A stretch of DNA of 64,000 bases from contig RIBJ01000034.1 of the NCBI GenBank assembly GCA_003762715.1, positions 51,306-115,305 of the forward strand, in the 5' to 3' direction. Origin of the DNA: Muribaculaceae bacterium Isolate-104 (HZI) (GTDB taxonomy: Bacteria > Bacteroidota > Bacteroidia > Bacteroidales > Muribaculaceae). The notes beneath the pieces are model-generated. The model did no database searches, was not told the DNA's origin, and saw only the letters and a list, made by a program, of their open reading frames with translations. The translations under genes were made by a program, and so were the position numbers. Positions 1 to 8,500 of the stretch are shown one piece after another; position 1 is the stretch's first letter, and the number at the start of each line of letters is the position of its first letter.

Positions 1-2882
1 AGCTCACTCCCGAAGCAAACTCCGGGAGCGTATCCCTGAAAAGCACCGGCTTCATGAGCGCCGATGCAAAAAACATAAACGCAGTAGCCACACTCACTTC
101 AATCGACTGGGAATTGGGCGAGAGACAAATATACTCAAAAGAAGCATCCGTCGAGTTCGCTACTTCCGACTCCGCTACATCAGCCACTCTTACCACAGGC
201 GACCTGCTCGCCAGGGCTGCCTCACCGGTGTCGCTTGACTCGCTCCTGGCGCGCATACCTCTGGCAACAGCCGCTATCGACACTGCTATCGCCACAAAAA
301 ACATAGACATTGTGGCTCTCCAGCGCTCATTGCCGCAAATAAACGTCGAACTCAACTCCGGTCCTTCAAACTTCATTGCCGAATACCTCGCCCAGACAGG
401 CACCTCGTTCAAATCAGCAAAAGCCTCATTCTCAAACGACTCCCTCATTAGCATATCTGCCGGGGTGTTGTCTCTCCAAGCAGGTGACACCCGCTTGGAC
501 ACCATATCCTTCGGAGCTGTGCAGCACGGCAAATACCTCGCATACAAAGGCGCGGTAAACAACCGTCCCGGAACACTGGACCAGTTCGCCCATGTCAACC
601 TCACCGGATTTGTCGCCGACGACAAAGTCGCTATGCTCCTTTCTCAGAAAAACATCAGCGGCGAACGCGGATTTCTCCTCGGGCTAAACGCCGCCATGAC
701 CGATTCCGTCGCCACAGTACGTTTTGTGCCTTACACCCCTACTATCGGCTACAAAAAATGGGAACTGAACAAAGACAACTTCATATCCTACAACTTCACG
801 ACACGGCACATTGACGCGAATCTTGCAATGAACAGCGGCAATAGCATCATTCGGATATTCACCGAGCATGTCGACGGTCGCCCCGAAGAGCAGGAGGACC
901 TTGTTGTGAGTCTATCCGACATACGGATTCAGGACTGGCTCTCCATATCGCCGTACGCACCGCCGGTAAAAGGCAACCTCGGAGCCGACATGCGCATCCA
1001 CTGGAACCGAGAACAGCTCACCGGCAACGGCACCGTCGCCCTCTCCGACCTCTACTACGGCAGAGACCGCGTAGGCTCTTTTGACATAGGAGTGGATGTG
1101 TCTGCCGAAAGCAACGGCAGGCTCCGTGCCGAAGCATCGCTGCTGGTCGACAGCATCAAGGTCATAACCGCAAACGGGGTGCTGAACGACACAGCATCCG
1201 CCACTCCATTCATGCTCGACTTCTCGATGATTCACTTCCCGCTTAGAATCGCTAACCCGTTCCTGCCCAAGGAATACGCAAGCCTTTCGGGTATGCTTAA
1301 CGGACAAATGGACATAACCGGCAGCCTGACAGCACCGATATTCAACGGCTACCTTGACTTCGACAGCACACAAGTGACAGTAGGTATGCTCGGCTCGTCA
1401 TTCAGATTCTCCGAAACAAAAATTCCGGTCGACAGCAGTGTGGTGCGTTTCAACGACTTCTCTATCTCAGCCCTGAACGAAAACCCGCTGAGAGTAAACG
1501 GCACTGTAGACCTGAGAGAACTCTCAGCAATGAAACTGGACCTGAGCCTCAAGGCGTCAGACATGCAGATTGTCAACTCAACCCGCCCCAAAAAAGCCGA
1601 CGTTTACGGAAAAGCGTTCATAGATGTCGACACAAAAGTGCGAGGAGGCATGTCGCTGCTTGACGTAGACGCAAAACTCAGACTGCGCGCGCCCTCCAAC
1701 ATAACATACATAATGACCGACGCCCAAAGCGCATTGACATCCCAGTCAACCGGCGACATGGTTCGGTTCGTACAGTTTGCCGACACGACCGCAGTCGCTG
1801 CCGCCGACACAGTAAAGAACAACGACATGGCGCTGAACCTCAACGCCGAGCTTACAATAGCCCAGGGAACAACTATAAATGTCGACCTGTCCACCGACGG
1901 CAAAAACAAAGTGTCAGTGCTCGGTCAAGGCACACTCGACTTCAGTATGACCCCGTTCAATGACTCCCGCCTGACAGGACGTTTCAACATAAACGGAGGC
2001 TTCGTGCGCTACACCCCGCCGCTGATGTCGGAAAAACTGTTCAACTTCAAAGAAGGCAGCTTCATATCCTTCACCGGCGACATGCTCAACCCCATACTGA
2101 ACATACAGGCGGTAGACCGGCTCAAGGCAAATGTTACACAGCAGGGACAAAACTCAAGGCTGATAGACTTCGACGTGACCCTGTCCGTTACCAACACACT
2201 GCAAAACCTCAACGTGGCTTTTGACCTGTCAACCTCCGATGACATAACCGTTGAAAACGAACTCGCCTCCATGAGTCCGGACCAGAGAGCTAACCAGGCC
2301 ATGAACCTGCTGCTCTACAACGTCTACTCCGGACCCGGCACTAAGGCAAACACCAACCTCAGCGGCAACCCCCTCTACTCTTTCCTTGAGTCGCAGATAA
2401 ACTCTTGGGCGGCAAACAACATAAAAGGTGTCGACATTTCATTCGGCATTGACCAGTACGACAAGACCACCGACGGGGTGTCGCAGCAGACCACAAGCTA
2501 CAGCTACCGTGTGTCAAAGACCCTGTTCAACGACCGCTTCAAGATTATTGTAGGCGGCAACTACTCCACCGATGCAAACTCCGACGAGAATTTCTCAGAA
2601 AATCTCATTAACGACATCGCGTTCGAATACATGCTCAACAAAAGCGGCTCCATGTATGTGAGACTGTTCCGCCACACCGGCTACGAAAGCATTCTCGAAG
2701 GCGAGATAACACAGACAGGCGTCGGATTCGTGCTCAGACGCAAAGTCAACTCCCTGCGTGACCTCTTCCGCTGGGTAGGACGCCTCAGAAACTCTATTGC
2801 CGGCAACAACAGAAAAAAAGATGCCGAAACTGTTGAAAACACACAAAAAACTTCTGAAAATGAAACTACGACTGCCCGGTAA
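1..2882 (+). CDS. tamB: TamB-like translocation and assembly module protein (5' partial)
   Basis: The reading frame is open from base 3, so the true start lies upstream; about 959 residues are visible. TamB proteins span the periplasm as a long beta-rich groove and work with an Omp85 protein to deliver material to the outer membrane (family knowledge). The protein has the repetitive amphipathic beta-strand texture of the DUF490/TamB family, ending in the conserved C-terminal module (roughly the last 450 residues), including a QAMNLLLYNVYSG segment and a final stretch of YRVSKTLFNDRFKIIVGG type. The tail is charged and low-complexity (Lys/Glu/Thr). The stop lies inside the next gene, the TamA-like lipoprotein, an overlap that implies translational coupling. 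Confidence 0.9.
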   Translation, partial: LTPEANSGSVSLKSTGFMSADAKNINAVATLTSIDWELGERQIYSKEASVEFATSDSATSATLTTGDLLARAASPVSLDSLLARIPLATAAIDTAIATKNIDIVALQRSLPQINVELNSGPSNFIAEYLAQTGTSFKSAKASFSNDSLISISAGVLSLQAGDTRLDTISFGAVQHGKYLAYKGAVNNRPGTLDQFAHVNLTGFVADDKVAMLLSQKNISGERGFLLGLNAAMTDSVATVRFVPYTPTIGYKKWELNKDNFISYNFTTRHIDANLAMNSGNSIIRIFTEHVDGRPEEQEDLVVSLSDIRIQDWLSISPYAPPVKGNLGADMRIHWNREQLTGNGTVALSDLYYGRDRVGSFDIGVDVSAESNGRLRAEASLLVDSIKVITANGVLNDTASATPFMLDFSMIHFPLRIANPFLPKEYASLSGMLNGQMDITGSLTAPIFNGYLDFDSTQVTVGMLGSSFRFSETKIPVDSSVVRFNDFSISALNENPLRVNGTVDLRELSAMKLDLSLKASDMQIVNSTRPKKADVYGKAFIDVDTKVRGGMSLLDVDAKLRLRAPSNITYIMTDAQSALTSQSTGDMVRFVQFADTTAVAAADTVKNNDMALNLNAELTIAQGTTINVDLSTDGKNKVSVLGQGTLDFSMTPFNDSRLTGRFNINGGFVRYTPPLMSEKLFNFKEGSFISFTGDMLNPILNIQAVDRLKANVTQQGQNSRLIDFDVTLSVTNTLQNLNVAFDLSTSDDITVENELASMSPDQRANQAMNLLLYNVYSGPGTKANTNLSGNPLYSFLESQINSWAANNIKGVDISFGIDQYDKTTDGVSQQTTSYSYRVSKTLFNDRFKIIVGGNYSTDANSDENFSENLINDIAFEYMLNKSGSMYVRLFRHTGYESILEGEITQTGVGFVLRRKVNSLRDLFRWVGRLRNSIAGNNRKKDAETVENTQKTSENETTTAR

Positions 2883-5163
2883 CCCGATACCTGCCGTACT
2901 GTGCATGACTATAGCACTGCTGCTCTCTGCCTCCTGCTCCACGACAAGACGCATTGCCGACGACGAGATGCTGTACACCGGTGTCAAAAAAATCGACATA
3001 CGCACACCTCATGGCACTTCCCAGGCTCCCGGGCTCGCCGCCGATGTCAAAAACGCGGTCAATGTGGCGCCTAACAACTGCCTGATTTCGCCGTATCTGC
3101 GTTACCCCTTCCCTCTCGGGCTGTGGGTGTACAACAACTGGAGCAACCCGCCCAAAGGCTTCAGGCACTGGCTATACGAAAAGCTCGTGAGCGAGCCGGT
3201 GCTCATCAGCGACGTGCGCCCGGAAGTGCGCACAAAAATGATTGACGAAATACTTGACAACCACGGCTATTTCAGCGGTTCTGCCTCCTACGAGCTTCTC
3301 AAAGGCAAGAACCCCAAAAAAGCCCGAATACTCTACACGGTAAACACCGGACCCGCCTATACCATTGACTCCGTGCAGCTGCTGCCCGACACCTGCCGGC
3401 TGTTTCACCTCGTCGACTCCATAGCTAAAAAAGGCACCTATCTGCGACAGGGAGCAAGATACGACACCGACTCGCTTTCAGCCGAAAGAGTGCGCATAGC
3501 CAACGCCGTGCGCAACCGGGGCTACTACTTTTTCAAGCCCGACTACATAGAGTACCTTGCCGACAGCACAATAACGCCAGGCAAAATAGCCCTGAGAATG
3601 ACCGTTGCGGCAAACACTCCCAAGGGAGCGCTGACTCCGTGGCGCACAGGCTCAATAACCACGCTGATAAACCGCAACAGAGGCGGAGGAGTGCCTGACA
3701 CCACCGAAACACGAAGGGGCGACCTTATTGTAATGGAGCCCACACGCCTGCGCAAAAAACTCATTACAGAGTGTATCACATTTCGCAAAGGCAAGACATT
3801 CTCTGTCCGCGACATGAACAGCACCCAGACCTACCTGTCGCGAACCGGAATTTTCAGCGGCATAGAAATCAACGCATTCCCTGACACCACAGACGGCAAA
3901 CGCAACCTTGACGTATTCATAAGCTGCACGGTTGACGCTCCTATCGAAGCATCTCTTGAGGTGAATGTCACATCCAAGTCCAACAGCTACCTCGGTCCCG
4001 GACTGATGTTCGGAGTTACCAACCGCAACATTTTCGGCGGCGGAGAGCAGCTCAGCGTCAACCTCACCGGCAGCTACGAATGGCAAACCGGCAGAGACAA
4101 AGACAAATCACTGTTCAACTCTTACGAAGTGGGGCTCACCACCACACTCGCTTTTCCGCGCCTGCTTTTTCCCGGCTTTGTCGCCCGCTCGCGGCGCAAC
4201 CTCAACTGGACACGCATCGCTTTAAACGCCGACCTGCTCAACCGTCCACACTACTTCCGCATGGCACAGTTCAACGGCTCGCTGAACTACGACTGGCGCA
4301 TAAACCGCCACGCGAGCAACACACTGACCCTGTTCAAGCTCACGTACACGAAACTGATGAACTCCACCACCGAGTTCGACTCCATAATGCACGAAAACCC
4401 GGCGATAGCCGAGAGCTTCCGCAGCCAGTTCATTCCGCAGATTGCCTACAACTTTCTGTATGACAAAGCGTTTGACAGAGACAACTCCATAAACTGGCAG
4501 TTTACCGTTCAGGAAGCCGGCAACATCTTCTGGGGCATTTATGAGCTTTGCGGCAAAAAAGATGAGAAAAAACTATTCGGCACACCTTTCTCACAGTTCG
4601 TCAAGGGCAGCACACAGCTTGTGTACAACCGGCGTCTGTGGGGCGACAACTGGCTTGTGACCAGAGCCGCCGTCGGAGCCGCCCACGCCTACGGCAACGC
4701 CTCACAGGTGCCATACAGCGAACAGTTCTATGTCGGCGGCGCCAACTCCATAAGGGCATTCACCGTAAGGAGCATCGGACCGGGCAGCTACAGAGTGCCG
4801 CAAAACCTCATAAACGGCTACTTTGACCAGACAGGCACATTCAAGTTTGAATTCAACGTAGAGTACCGTTTTCCAATATACGGCCCGCTGCACGGCGCTC
4901 TGTTTTTCGACTCAGGCAATGTGTGGCTGCTGAAAGATGACCCTCTGCGTCCGGGCGGCAAGCTCAAAGGCAAATCATTTCTCCGCGACCTCGCAACAGG
5001 CACCGGCTGCGGACTGCGTCTCGACATTGGCATGCTTGTTATTCGCGGCGACCTCGGAGTGGGCATACATCTGCCTTACAACACCGGCAAACGAGGCTAC
5101 TACAACATGACATCGTTTAAGAACTCACTCGCGTTTCATCTCGCAATAGGCTACCCCTTCTGA
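2860..5163 (+). CDS. tamL: TamL: Omp85/BamA-TamA family outer-membrane lipoprotein
   Basis: Omp85-family beta-barrel that partners TamB; in Bacteroidota the TamA equivalent is a lipoprotein called TamL. I choose ATG 2860, which gives the signal peptide MKLRLPGNPIPAVLC... and a lipobox LSASC with the acylated Cys at residue 26; an upstream TTG at 2797 and ATG at 2821 would bury the signal. POTRA-like domains occupy about residues 35-370. The 16-strand barrel follows, with the family-type TNRNIFGGGEQLSV segment and the VGG.NSIRAF segment near residue 630 (Omp85 loop-6 VRGF/IRGF motif, here IRAF). The protein ends in a beta signal with terminal Phe (AIGYPF). It overlaps tamB by 23 bp. The lipobox and gene pair fit TamL better than BamA. 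Confidence 0.9.
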   Translation: MKLRLPGNPIPAVLCMTIALLLSASCSTTRRIADDEMLYTGVKKIDIRTPHGTSQAPGLAADVKNAVNVAPNNCLISPYLRYPFPLGLWVYNNWSNPPKGFRHWLYEKLVSEPVLISDVRPEVRTKMIDEILDNHGYFSGSASYELLKGKNPKKARILYTVNTGPAYTIDSVQLLPDTCRLFHLVDSIAKKGTYLRQGARYDTDSLSAERVRIANAVRNRGYYFFKPDYIEYLADSTITPGKIALRMTVAANTPKGALTPWRTGSITTLINRNRGGGVPDTTETRRGDLIVMEPTRLRKKLITECITFRKGKTFSVRDMNSTQTYLSRTGIFSGIEINAFPDTTDGKRNLDVFISCTVDAPIEASLEVNVTSKSNSYLGPGLMFGVTNRNIFGGGEQLSVNLTGSYEWQTGRDKDKSLFNSYEVGLTTTLAFPRLLFPGFVARSRRNLNWTRIALNADLLNRPHYFRMAQFNGSLNYDWRINRHASNTLTLFKLTYTKLMNSTTEFDSIMHENPAIAESFRSQFIPQIAYNFLYDKAFDRDNSINWQFTVQEAGNIFWGIYELCGKKDEKKLFGTPFSQFVKGSTQLVYNRRLWGDNWLVTRAAVGAAHAYGNASQVPYSEQFYVGGANSIRAFTVRSIGPGSYRVPQNLINGYFDQTGTFKFEFNVEYRFPIYGPLHGALFFDSGNVWLLKDDPLRPGGKLKGKSFLRDLATGTGCGLRLDIGMLVIRGDLGVGIHLPYNTGKRGYYNMTSFKNSLAFHLAIGYPF

Positions 5164-5374
5164 CCCGGCGCGAGGGATATGTTAACCTATGCAAACGAAG
5201 CCACCGCGCGCAATGTCCCTCCGGTGCAGCCAGCAGATAGCAAATTTCTGCAATTCGCCCGTAATTCAGGCAATTTGCCACCAATTTCGCCGATAAAAGA
5301 CACCTTCTCTGCAAAATAACGTTAACCGCATGCAATTTTCTTTACATGTTCTTGCATGAAATTTGCTTAATCCC

Positions 5375-5382
5375 TAATTTTG
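5375..5382 (+). promoter_or_regulatory. -7 box of orphan promoter
   Basis: TAATTTTG matches the Bacteroidota -7 consensus TAnnTTTG, with a TTG about 22 bases upstream (5352-5354) as a possible -33 element. No protein gene starts downstream; an intrinsic terminator follows 40 bases later. Confidence 0.55.
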
Positions 5383-5387
5383 CATCG

Positions 5388-5454
5388 TGTTTTTCATGGT
5401 ATTAGATTTAAGGTTAATGAAGATTGATTGTCGCGATGACAGTCAATTTTTTTT
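5388..5454 (+). ncRNA. candidate small RNA between a promoter and a terminator
   Basis: A promoter-like -7 box at 5375-5382 is followed by a Rho-independent terminator at 5423-5454, which would give a transcript of about 65 nt. A 20-codon ORF (ATG 5396) runs into the terminator stem and is not convincing as a peptide. No known RNA family is recognised. Inference from signal spacing only. Confidence 0.4.
5423..5454 (+). terminator. intrinsic terminator of the candidate small RNA
   Basis: Ten-base stem 5423-5432 / 5438-5447 with one G-U pair and a GCGAT loop, followed by a T run (5447-5454). It could also end read-through from tamL, 260 bases upstream. Confidence 0.65.
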
Positions 5455-5475
5455 ATAATCATACGGCTCTGACAG

Positions 5476-5519
5476 CCGGCTCCAAATCAGACAAAATCAA
5501 ACCGGCTCCTAAGCAGACA
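5476..5519. repeat. degenerate 26-bp direct repeat
   Basis: CCGGCTCCAAATCAGACA (5476-5493) recurs as CCGGCTCCTAAGCAGACA (5502-5519), 16 of 18 identical, one unit of 26 bp apart. Function unknown. Confidence 0.6.
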
Positions 5520-5521
5520 CA

Positions 5522-5557
5522 AGGCGGGCGGAACCCTTAACAGGAATCCGCCCGCCT
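5522..5557. terminator. bidirectional terminator
   Basis: Perfect 11-bp stem AGGCGGGCGGA (5522-5532) / TCCGCCCGCCT (5547-5557) just beyond the stop of the minus-strand giant gene. It separates that gene from the convergent tam operon. Confidence 0.6.
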
Positions 5558-5593
5558 CATATTTTCAGTCTGTTCCCCGGCAGGGGGCGAGCC

Positions 5594-8500
5594 TTACGGT
5601 ACAGCCACCTTGACCGAAGTTCCGCCGGGAAGCACTACTATGTACACCCCGCGTCCAAGAGTCTGACGCATGTCAAGTCTGCGGCCCGACAGGTCGTACA
5701 GCGCCGCGCCTTCAGGAGCCACAACCCTGCCGCCTTCCACTCTCACCTTTTCGGAGTCAGAGCCGGAGTACACGCCGTCTATTTCGGTTGTCACCCACAC
5801 ATGCGCGTAGCATTCAGCGCCGGGAGTCTTGCCGGTCTCGACAAGCATTGCGCGCACAACAGAGCTTTCGCTCACCTCTATGGGCGCGTTGTTGTAGAGC
5901 ATTTCTTCATCCTCCTCCAGAGGCAGAGTCGATGACAGGGTATAGTATATGGCGTACGATCCGGCAACCATCTCATCTTCGGGAACAATAGTCACCTCGG
6001 GATTGCCGTTTGCGCTCTTGCCCATGATAAACTTCACTCTGCCGCTCGCCTGAGGAGTCTCGGGTCGCTGCGGTATTGTCACAGCCAGAACAGCCTCAAG
6101 CCCCGGAGCCTTGCCGCTCTCCACAAGAATGGCGCGCACAACGGCGTCGGATGTTATCTCCACCGGCTCTTTGTAGAGCGTGCCGCTCTCCTGTGTCAGC
6201 TCGGTATCGGCATCAAGAGTATAATATATGTCATACTCGCCCTCTGGTTTCCGCACCGGCACCACAGTCACTGTCATGCCGTTTCCGGAGTGAACCGCGC
6301 TGAGAGCCACTGTACCGCTGCACTCCATGCATGTGAGCACAATGCTCGCCGTAGCGCCGGGCACTCTGTTCTCTTCCACTATATAGGCGCTGACTGTACA
6401 TGTGCGGTCTATGACAATTTTTTCACCGGCGGCGCAGGTCTGCCAGTCGCCCATGCCGAGCGAGTACCATATTTCGGTTGTCTGCGCATCAACACCTTCG
6501 GGCAGCTCAATTGCCACCGTTGTTTCGGGATAGAACACCCCTTTGGGCGCATCGCACACAATCACCGGCACACGGCTTGCAAGAGGTGTCACATCCTCGC
6601 CGTCGCGTATCCACAGCACAGGCACCGCATCAGGAGTGTCATCCGAAGGCATTACAATGCCGGTAACATCAAACAGGCGCCCTTCTGTGTCGCCGTGCAG
6701 ATGAGGCAGCTCGCCAAACTCAGAATGCGAAATCTTGAACATGTCTCCGGCGGCGGTGTAGCCGGTGCAATAGCCGGCAACACGGCTGCTGACTTCGGGT
6801 TGCGCCTCAGGTTCTATAGACACTCCGCGGAGCACCACCAGCTGACCGTACTGCGACTTGTCGGGCGAGTCAACCTCGACAGGCTCTGCCTGAGCGCCCA
6901 CCGACACCGGAGTGTAGTAGCTGTCATAGCCGGTTGCATCGGCAAAACGGAAATTCTCGACATTGGCGTTCTTAAGCACAAAGCCTTTCAGACGGCTTCC
7001 GGGAACCGGCCTGCTATTCTCCTCGCCCCAGCCTGCGGAGTTATAAACCGGCAGAGTGTTGCCGAGCGGACCCTGCACGAACAGGTAATTGCGGCTGCAT
7101 GCAAGCACAGTCACTTCGGCGTCCAGATAATACACCACATCGGGGTCGGCTTCGTCGAATATAAAGTTGGCGAGGAAATTCACCGGACGGGTCACACGGG
7201 TAAACACCCTTTGCGTTTCGGCGCTGACACCTGCGCCTCTCCTTGCCGAGTAAGCGCGCACAGTTACCGTAGAGTTTATCTTTTCGGGGGCTGCCGGGTT
7301 GTAGCGGCGGCGTGTATGGTTGGCGTTGTCAAACGGATTGGAGCCGTCGAGTGTGTAGTATATCTCTGTGCCGGAGGGTATTTCGTCAAGCCCCTCTATG
7401 CCGAATCCGAGATATGCGTCAGTGAGAAACTCTGTTTCATCCGCATCCTCACCTATGTATATATAGGGGCGCTCCGCGTTATCGACGCGGTTTGGCAGCT
7501 CAAGCGGACAGAAAGCGAAGCTGTCGGTGCCTTTGCGCACCACAACACCGGTCATTTCGTAAGGTGTGTTCTCATCGGCGTAGCGGGTGTTCCAACCTCC
7601 GGTAAACCCGAACAGGTCGAAGTACATCTCCATGGGCGGGTCGGTGCGCAGGGTGTAGACAAAACCGGATGTTTCGTCGCCGTCGCGCAGCACAGTGACA
7701 TTTGTCATGCGGAAGTAATGGGCAAGGTCGTTGTCGTCAAACTGCTTTGAGTCAACGGCAATGTCAAGCTGATGCGGGGTTATGGCAGCGGGGTCGAAGT
7801 GGTCCACAACCTTGAATGTGCGTGAAAAGCCTGTTGCGTCTCCAACCCAGTTGCCGAGTTCGGTGCGCTTCGGCTTCATGGCGAAATCGGTCACCACATC
7901 GCCCGGAGTCAGCCCTGCCGCGCTCCAGCCGTTGGCGTTGTATATCAGCAGATAGTCATGCCCGCCATGGTCCAGAGGCTGCGCCACATAAAGCCATTTG
8001 TCCTCGATGCGCACCACAGTGAGCCGTGCGTCGGACAACGCGCCTGCAGTCATGCGACACACCGGCACCGCCGCCTCATTCTCGCGCTCGTAGCATTCGG
8101 TGCGGAACAGAGCTATGGTCTGCACATCGCGGATATTCGCTACATGCCTGAATCTCAGCTCTATGACCTGACTAAGCGATTTTATTCCGGTCGCAGGGTC
8201 GGTGCGCTCGGCAACAAACCATGCGCGGCTGCGGTCGTTCTTTTCCAAATCATCATACACGCAGTTTATGGTTGTACCCTCCTCGTAAAGGGTACCCCGG
8301 GCAGAAATATCATCATAGGGGTAGAGCGGCGATGTGATGCGCGAGCCTGTCTGATAGTACACCTTCACGTCGGGGTCGTCAGGCAGAGCCACTGTCATGT
8401 CAACACCGGAGGGCAGCACATAGTCCACACTTACAATCTTCAGACCGGGACTCGTGTAGTAAGGGTCTGAAGACTGGTTGCGCCCGTCCTCCTCGGCTCC

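Noticed and set aside
5396..5458. 20-codon ORF in the candidate sRNA
   Set aside because: It runs through the terminator stem and T run, which argues against translation.
6290..7750. 486-residue plus-strand ORF inside the giant secreted-protein gene
   Set aside because: It is antisense to a gene with signal peptide, repeats and a sorting domain; its composition (His, Cys and Arg rich, no motifs) is typical of a shadow frame.
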